Source of the DNA: Romboutsia_E sp900604535
Lineage (GTDB): Bacteria; Bacillota; Clostridia; Peptostreptococcales; Peptostreptococcaceae
DNA: 64,000 bases
NCBI RefSeq assembly: GCF_900604535.1
Contig: NZ_UWOT01000015.1
Span: 1 to 64,000, forward strand
Reading direction: 5' to 3'
Part shown: positions 59,416-64,000 of the stretch, piece by piece
Numbering within the stretch: the first letter of the stretch is position 1
Layout of the letters: each line of letters begins with the position of its first letter
Notes under the pieces: generated by a model
Told to the model about the DNA's origin: nothing
The model's database searches: none
Seen by the model: only the letters and a program-made list of their open reading frames with translations
Translations under genes and position numbers: made by a program

Positions 59416-61884
59416 TTACATTCTAGTTATTTTGATTTCTCTATTTTTACCTTTACTTCTTGCAAATTCAATACCTACATCTAATAAATTACTCTTTATC
59501 TCATTTAATCTTCTTGATAATACATTAGGCGTTTTAGACCAGTTACTATTTGTAGTATCTATTTTTTCAGATTCTGCCACTATTTCTAATTCAGATAGAA
59601 GTTTTGTAGGTGAACCTGTCCATGAAGCTTTATCTTCCATGAACTTATACATAGCAAATCCTACAGGATGAGATTCTAAAGCTTCTATATTAGCATTATT
59701 TTTGTTATTCAAATAAGCTTCTAAGAATTTATCTCCTCCTATACCTGAAACTTCTGCTATTGCATACCCCCATCTTGTGAAATCTGCCATTCTTCCTAAG
59801 TTATTTAACTCTACTTTGTCATATATACTCATTGCTTTAGATAGTGTTTCAAATATTGCACCTAGTATTATCGGTTTATCTTTTTCAAACTCTTCTCTAA
59901 GTACTTTTTCTTCTTTTCTCTCATTTGGAGGTATTCTTTCTAGTTCTAGTAATATGCTTCTGTCTAAAAGATCTGGTCTCGTTGCCACCACATTAATTCC
60001 ATTTAGTACGATAAATCTTTGGAAAAACATAACTTGTTCTTCATCATCTGTATACAACTTTCTCTTTGTGTGACCACCACCTGTGACAGCCATACATAAT
60101 AAGTCACTAACTTGGTTGCTTATTGTATCTATGTTGTCAAAACAAGGAACATAGTTCTTTGAAATATATACTGCTAAATCATCTATTGTTTTAGGAATAG
60201 ATACTACTGGAACAATTGCTGGATCAATTATCTCTCTCACAAGCTTCATTGTACTAGTCTTAGATGAGCCTTTCTCTCCATGTAATACTTGTATTGGTCT
60301 TGCTATATTAGGTATAAATGAAGCTACTAATATTACTTTTTGAAGTATTAAGTGATTTTCATCTTTGTATCTAAACCATTTATCTAATATATTAAGATTG
60401 CCATTCCTTTCTGGTTTTACTTGACTATGCATTGTTTTTGTTCTAGCAAATATAACAGGTGAATCTTTAATGATTTCCCAACCATCTTTTGATACCTTTA
60501 CAACGTTACAGCCATCATCTTTTAAATCATAGTAAATACAATTATTAACTGTAGCACATCTTCTTTCTACTAACACTTCATTTACTTCATTCATTGCCCT
60601 AGCTTCTAAAAGTAATATTATCTTAGCTATATTGTCATTTGTCGGTATTTTTGACTCTCTATTGTAAAATTGTGAAACAATCCATTTTCTGAAATGTTCT
60701 GATTTTACATTTACATTTTCATTGTTTTTTCTAATCTGTATAGTTACATATGTCTCATCCATTGATGTTCTATATGTTTCTATATCTTCAACTATGTCTA
60801 TTAGTACATCTATTTGACCTTTCTTTTCTTCACTTTTACCGTCAATGTTGTCGATATTTTCCTTACTAACTTCATTTATAGGTTCATATTTACTTCTAAG
60901 TGTACTCCAGTTATTTTCTGAACAAGAATTATGATGACATCCTGCTACTATATTTCCATTATTATATTGAATAACATATGCCCCCTTGTCAGTATGATTT
61001 TCGTTCCAAGGACATTGATTTAATACATATATTACTTTATCTGTCTCTTCTTTATGATGAGAAACTTGTATTTCATGCTTTTTTAACCATTCAGCTACAT
61101 CTTTTTTATTGTTCATATTTTTTATTTGTTTATTTGTTGTTACTTTAGTGTTTGTATTATGTTTGTCCTGTAGTTTCGATACTATTTTAGTTATCTGCGA
61201 TATAGTAACCATCTCACCTTCACCTCTAGTTGAAATTATTTTAGCTTGTCTATGTGGTCTTGTTGGCATATTGTCTCCCTTACAGGCTATTGTTCCGTAT
61301 AGCCTACAAATACGAGATGGATTATAAGTAGTTTTATCAACCTCAACTTTGTCATCTGAAAACTCTAAGCTCAACTCATTTAAGAAACTTTTTATTGTAT
61401 CTACATTTTCTTTTGTATTTTCTATATCTACATTTATCAGTATGTGATATCCATTACCGCTACTTGCTATGATAGGTTTTGGTATGTCTTCATTTTCTAA
61501 AAAACATACTATTTTTTCTGATAGTTTTTTAGCATGTTCTTTTTCTTCATCTGTAGATGATATTCCTGCAACTCTATTTGGGTCTAAATCTACTAATATA
61601 TATTTAATTCTAGTTATATCTTTATCTGATGTAGTATTCTTTGCTCTAACTAAATTATTATATGCCCTTGCAATTAAATCTTCGTTTATTTGGTTCATGG
61701 TAAAATAAATATTATTTTTACCTATATAAGGCGCTAAATCTGATGATAGTTTTCTAAAATCATCATAGTATCCTCCCATTGTACCTTTATACTTAACATC
61801 TAATATTCTCACCTCTATAGGTCTATTTCCCACCATATAATTTAAACTTTGTTCTATAGCTGTTTGATATCTAATTGTTAACAT
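59416..61884 (-). CDS. PrimPol (AEP)-helicase replication protein
   Basis: 822 residues. The N-terminal third looks like an archaeo-eukaryotic primase: acidic DxD in YILVDLDPNRV near 96, SSGNGYHILINVD near 142 (sxH) and TTYNPSRICRLYGT near 184. A zinc-ribbon-like linker follows (CPWNENH, CHHNSC near 294-321). The C-terminal part is a helicase/ATPase with Walker A VLHGEKGSSKTSTMKL near 535, Walker B-like PCFDNID near 577 and TRPDLLDRSILLELERIP near 635. Proteins of this build prime and unwind replication origins of plasmids, satellites and phages. GGAGG lies before the ATG. Confidence 0.85.
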   Translation of the reverse strand: MLTIRYQTAIEQSLNYMVGNRPIEVRILDVKYKGTMGGYYDDFRKLSSDLAPYIGKNNIYFTMNQINEDLIARAYNNLVRAKNTTSDKDITRIKYILVDLDPNRVAGISSTDEEKEHAKKLSEKIVCFLENEDIPKPIIASSGNGYHILINVDIENTKENVDTIKSFLNELSLEFSDDKVEVDKTTYNPSRICRLYGTIACKGDNMPTRPHRQAKIISTRGEGEMVTISQITKIVSKLQDKHNTNTKVTTNKQIKNMNNKKDVAEWLKKHEIQVSHHKEETDKVIYVLNQCPWNENHTDKGAYVIQYNNGNIVAGCHHNSCSENNWSTLRSKYEPINEVSKENIDNIDGKSEEKKGQIDVLIDIVEDIETYRTSMDETYVTIQIRKNNENVNVKSEHFRKWIVSQFYNRESKIPTNDNIAKIILLLEARAMNEVNEVLVERRCATVNNCIYYDLKDDGCNVVKVSKDGWEIIKDSPVIFARTKTMHSQVKPERNGNLNILDKWFRYKDENHLILQKVILVASFIPNIARPIQVLHGEKGSSKTSTMKLVREIIDPAIVPVVSIPKTIDDLAVYISKNYVPCFDNIDTISNQVSDLLCMAVTGGGHTKRKLYTDDEEQVMFFQRFIVLNGINVVATRPDLLDRSILLELERIPPNERKEEKVLREEFEKDKPIILGAIFETLSKAMSIYDKVELNNLGRMADFTRWGYAIAEVSGIGGDKFLEAYLNNKNNANIEALESHPVGFAMYKFMEDKASWTGSPTKLLSELEIVAESEKIDTTNSNWSKTPNVLSRRLNEIKSNLLDVGIEFARSKGKNREIKITRM

Positions 61885-62013
61885 AAACTCATACCTCCTG
61901 TATTTTTTACTACTGAAAATATCGACAACATTGGCGATATTTCATCTATAAAAGTATGATATCATCTTTTATTCGTTAAATCTTCATGGCAAAAAAACCT
62001 ATATTATAAAAAA

Positions 62014-62041
62014 AGACATATAGATATCAATCTATATGTCT
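62014..62041 (-). terminator. intrinsic terminator after 342-residue gene
   Basis: Perfect 12-bp arms AGACATATAGAT / ATCTATATGTCT with TTTTTTTAT on the minus strand, overlapping the last codons and stop of the upstream gene. Confidence 0.85.
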
Positions 62042-63055
62042 AAACTTTTCATCTATTTTATTTAATTCATGCATTACTTCTTTAAATTCTTTAGCTGTAA
62101 AATCTACCTTAAATTCCTTATTACTTTTGTAGTCATCAACATACCACTCTTTAAATTTTTCTATATCAAATTCAATTTTTTTACCTGATTTCTCAAGTAA
62201 TTCTTTTTCATGTTTTACTCCTTTAATAGTATATACTATGAATCTAATAAGACCTTTCACTTCCATTTTAAAAATATTTCTACTCTCTTTATCAGGGTAT
62301 TCTATGTATAACTCTAAATATTTATGCCTTACATCTATCAATGGTAAATTACCTACTAAAATACTATATGCTAGAAAATCTTTTTTATCTTCATCTTTAA
62401 CTTTTTTATATATTGCACATATATCTTTTATTAATTCATAAGATAATCTTTTCTCTAGCTTATAGTATTGTATATTTTTAAAATTCAATTTACTAGTTTC
62501 TATATCTTCTTTTAATAATTCTATGTAGGATGAATAGCTTTTAAAGTTTATATTATGGATATTATGTTCTCTTACACGTTTATATGTAGTATTTGCATTT
62601 TTTAGTCTTAGATTATTTTCATCTATTTTTTTATAAGCATATATTTTATGAAGGCTATCAAACTCTATTTTATTTTTATTTGATATATTAATGCCTTTAT
62701 ATCTATCTTTGAGTTTATTTTTCTGTTCTTGTCTATTACTATTATTAAATTCTTTCTTTTTATTATTAGATTCCATCTTTCTCTCTTCATTTATGACCGT
62801 GTAAAAGTGTTGAATTTGTTCGTAAAATGATTTTTTATCCAATTCTTTTATATTGTGTGCATTTATTTTTTCATCACTAATCTGCTTTAAATTATTGCTT
62901 TTATTCATATAATTGCTTTCTATATACTTGGCAGTCATATAGAAATTAATATATTTATAAACAGGCTCTAGTCCAACATGAAACTCTCCTGTAACCAAAA
63001 AGAAATTATTTTTAAAAATTTGATGTTCTATTATTGTCCTTATACTCTTTTCCAT
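62027..63055 (-). CDS. hypothetical protein of the mobile element, 342 aa
   Basis: Not recognised. Begins at ATG with GGGG 7 bases before. Very lysine- and asparagine-rich, no membrane helix. An N-terminal compact region (FFLVTGEFHVGLEPVYKY) is followed by a low-complexity charged stretch (about 85-130, NKKKEFNNSNRQEQKNK) and a helical C-terminal half (KYLELYIEYPDKESRNIF, KFKEWYVDDYKSNKEF). Sits directly upstream of the PrimPol gene, so a replication or control role is possible but unsupported. Confidence 0.7.
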   Translation of the reverse strand: MEKSIRTIIEHQIFKNNFFLVTGEFHVGLEPVYKYINFYMTAKYIESNYMNKSNNLKQISDEKINAHNIKELDKKSFYEQIQHFYTVINEERKMESNNKKKEFNNSNRQEQKNKLKDRYKGINISNKNKIEFDSLHKIYAYKKIDENNLRLKNANTTYKRVREHNIHNINFKSYSSYIELLKEDIETSKLNFKNIQYYKLEKRLSYELIKDICAIYKKVKDEDKKDFLAYSILVGNLPLIDVRHKYLELYIEYPDKESRNIFKMEVKGLIRFIVYTIKGVKHEKELLEKSGKKIEFDIEKFKEWYVDDYKSNKEFKVDFTAKEFKEVMHELNKIDEKFRHID

Positions 63056-63403
63056 AATTTCATCCCCTTTATAATATAAAAATAATTGCTAACTATTCTA
63101 TTTTATATTATACACTCAAAATAATTTCTTCATATACTGCAATTATACTTACTGTAAAATATATCATTATATTCTAATTTTATTTTTATATTTAGACATT
63201 ACTATCTCTTAATTTATTACTAAACTTATTATAAAATATTTTTTCTTCTATTACTTTTGCTATCTAATAACAATTACTAAAATATATTTAATTTATTATT
63301 TACTTAAACATTATTTCTTGTTTGCATGATAAGTATAATTATTTATATCAGAATATGTATTATAGTATTTTATTCTTTATAAGGTTTATATTTAATCTAA
63401 AAA
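63056..63403. other. 348-base AT-rich gap without gene
   Basis: Highly AT-rich stretch between the 342-residue gene and the small-gene cluster. No start codon with a binding site, no GC-containing hairpin and no repeat array was seen. It could hold a promoter for the replication genes or an origin, but nothing specific supports that. Confidence 0.5.
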
Positions 63404-63433
63404 AAGAAGACTAACCTAATAGTTAATCTTCTT
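63404..63433 (-). terminator. intrinsic terminator after small-gene cluster
   Basis: AAGAAGATTAAC / GTTAGTCTTCTT (one mismatched pair) followed by seven T's on the minus strand. Confidence 0.85.
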
Positions 63434-63447
63434 GTATCTATTCCACT

Positions 63448-63545
63448 CTATACGAATATAGACTTATTAGAAATCATCCACTCTATCGCTATGCAAATTC
63501 CTAATCCTATTACTGAACCTATTGTAAATTCCTTTATTTTATCAT
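63448..63545 (-). pseudogene. very small membrane protein gene, apparent 1-base deletion
   Basis: From ATG 63545 the frame closes at once (ATG ATA AAA TAA), but a frame shifted by one gives DKIKEFTIGSVIGLGICIAI and ends SIFV-TAG. Adding one base after ATG (ATGGAT) would give a 32-residue peptide with a single membrane helix. It overlaps an AAAGGAG site next to the 29-residue gene's stop. Confidence 0.35.
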
Positions 63546-63552
63546 ATCTCCT

Positions 63553-63642
63553 TTACTTTATATATTCTTTCCTCTGTTTCATTACTACGCTAAAAATTGA
63601 CACTCCAAATTTAACACCTGCTACAAATAACTCTAGTGTCAT
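63553..63642 (-). CDS. very small protein, 29 aa
   Basis: ATG preceded by AAGGAGGT at 7 bases. Product MTLELFVAGVKFGVSIFSVV continues with a basic tail (KQRKEYIK): one short hydrophobic helix. It sits one base after the preceding gene's TAG, in a tightly packed set of three small genes. Holin-like or regulatory peptide is possible; no family recognised. Confidence 0.5.
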   Translation of the reverse strand: MTLELFVAGVKFGVSIFSVVMKQRKEYIK

Positions 63643-63643
63643 G

Positions 63644-63943
63644 CTATTCTACCTCCTTAGTATTAAGAATCCCTCTAAGATTACTTAGAAATTCCTTTGA
63701 AAATACATTTTTCTTTATCGATTCTTTAATCAACTTGATTAAATCATCTTCTGTTAGATCTAAAGGTCTTGCATTAATTGCTGTTTTTTTCTAAAAGTAT
63801 CCTTAAAAATATACGAACCTTATCTTTTCTTGATTCAATGATTTTACAAAAATCTTTTCTATTCCATATCCTACATTTCCATCTCTTATTTTTGCTTGCT
63901 TTAATACTATACAGTATTTAGTTTCATTTCTTGATTTAGACAT
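63644..63943 (-). pseudogene. small phage-type gene with two in-frame stops
   Basis: ATG 63943 follows AGGAGAAG. The frame gives MSKSRNETKYCIVLKQAKIR and on to KIRFVYF, then TAA (63803-63805), three codons, TAG, and continues KKTAINARPLDLTEDDLIKL to a final TAG at 63644, in all 100 codons in one frame. The second half (ARPLDLTEDDL) resembles conserved small proteins of Clostridial phages and elements. Either a decayed gene or a 46-residue shortened product. Confidence 0.55.
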
Positions 63944-63962
63944 TTTTCTTCTCCTTAAAAGC

Positions 63963-63993
63963 AAAAAGAGATAGCCAAATGCTACCTCTTTTT
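63963..63993 (-). terminator. intrinsic terminator at the window edge
   Basis: AAAAAGAG-A-TAGC / GCTA-C-CTCTTTTT with a five-base loop; ends a minus-strand transcript from beyond the window (or is bidirectional). Confidence 0.75.
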
Positions 63994-64000
63994 ATTTATT

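Larger units (their letters stand above)
56856..64000 (-). mobile_element. integrated mobile element, one end (continues past window)
   Basis: All genes from the serine recombinase to the window edge are on the minus strand, AT-rich, small or replication-related: recombinase, tiny genes, PrimPol-helicase, an unknown 342-residue protein and decayed small genes. The recombinase end coincides with the break in the DUF2971 gene, taken as the attachment junction. No capsid, tail, relaxase or conjugation gene is seen, so phage satellite, plasmid-like integrative element and prophage remain open. Confidence 0.7.

Noticed and set aside
63491..63688. 65-codon plus-strand frame near the window end
   Set aside because: Antisense to the small minus-strand genes that have proper ribosome binding sites.

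Overview
The window is chromosomal DNA from a low-GC, spore-forming member of the Clostridia, most likely family Peptostreptococcaceae and close to Romboutsia. Reasons: AT-rich codon use with AGGAGG-type ribosome binding sites; the 5' end of a 16S rRNA gene whose variable region reads like Romboutsia (recalled comparison, not searched); sporulation genes arranged as in Clostridioides difficile (spoIIR, ispE, sipL, veg, yabG); and many U-tract intrinsic terminators.

Layout. 1-592: minus-strand 16S rRNA start and its tandem promoters. 1056-19836: almost all minus strand, a housekeeping block: lysS-greA-dusB, pantothenate uptake and CoA synthesis (panT-coaX, behind a structured leader), P1 peptidase and birA, tilS-ftsH, murI-ddl, then spore genes (sleB-like, spoIIR, sipL, yabG) with ispE and a GntR regulator. 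The veg gene here is frameshifted by a pentanucleotide repeat. 20009-21660 (plus): a coupled psuK-psuG-like pair that has lost catalytic residues in both proteins. 21745-26049: RNA-modification enzymes and small unknowns. 26095-31490: pyrF-carA-carB behind a tandem PyrR attenuator. 31497-42892: nitroreductase, M29 aminopeptidase, an intact PsuK-like kinase, luxS beside a dead metH, a TtcA-like enzyme, ferredoxin, an XRE-cupin regulator with a divergent efflux gene, a Ca2+/H+ exchanger and L25. 43180-49123: a full glucuronate/mannonate pathway to KDG, KDPG and pyruvate (uxaC, uxuA, kdgK, kdgA, an UxuB-type SDR) with its GntR regulator and a palindromic operator over the promoter.

49259-56860 is accessory DNA: an immunity-protein pseudogene, an orphan class III nucleotidyl cyclase-like protein resembling Pycsar cyclases, a two-component system with an FtsX-type ABC transporter, and a DUF2971 gene whose 5' part is missing. 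56856 to the window end is one end of an integrated mobile element: a large serine recombinase, very small genes, a PrimPol-helicase replication protein, an unknown 342-residue protein and several decayed small genes.

A theme is ongoing gene decay: metH, the immunity gene, veg, DUF2971, three element genes and probably psuK/psuG carry stops, frameshifts, truncations or active-site loss. The items most worth checking are the psuK-psuG pseudo-enzyme pair, the repeat-driven veg frameshift, the tandem-hairpin panT leader, the orphan cyclase, and the element boundary inside DUF2971.
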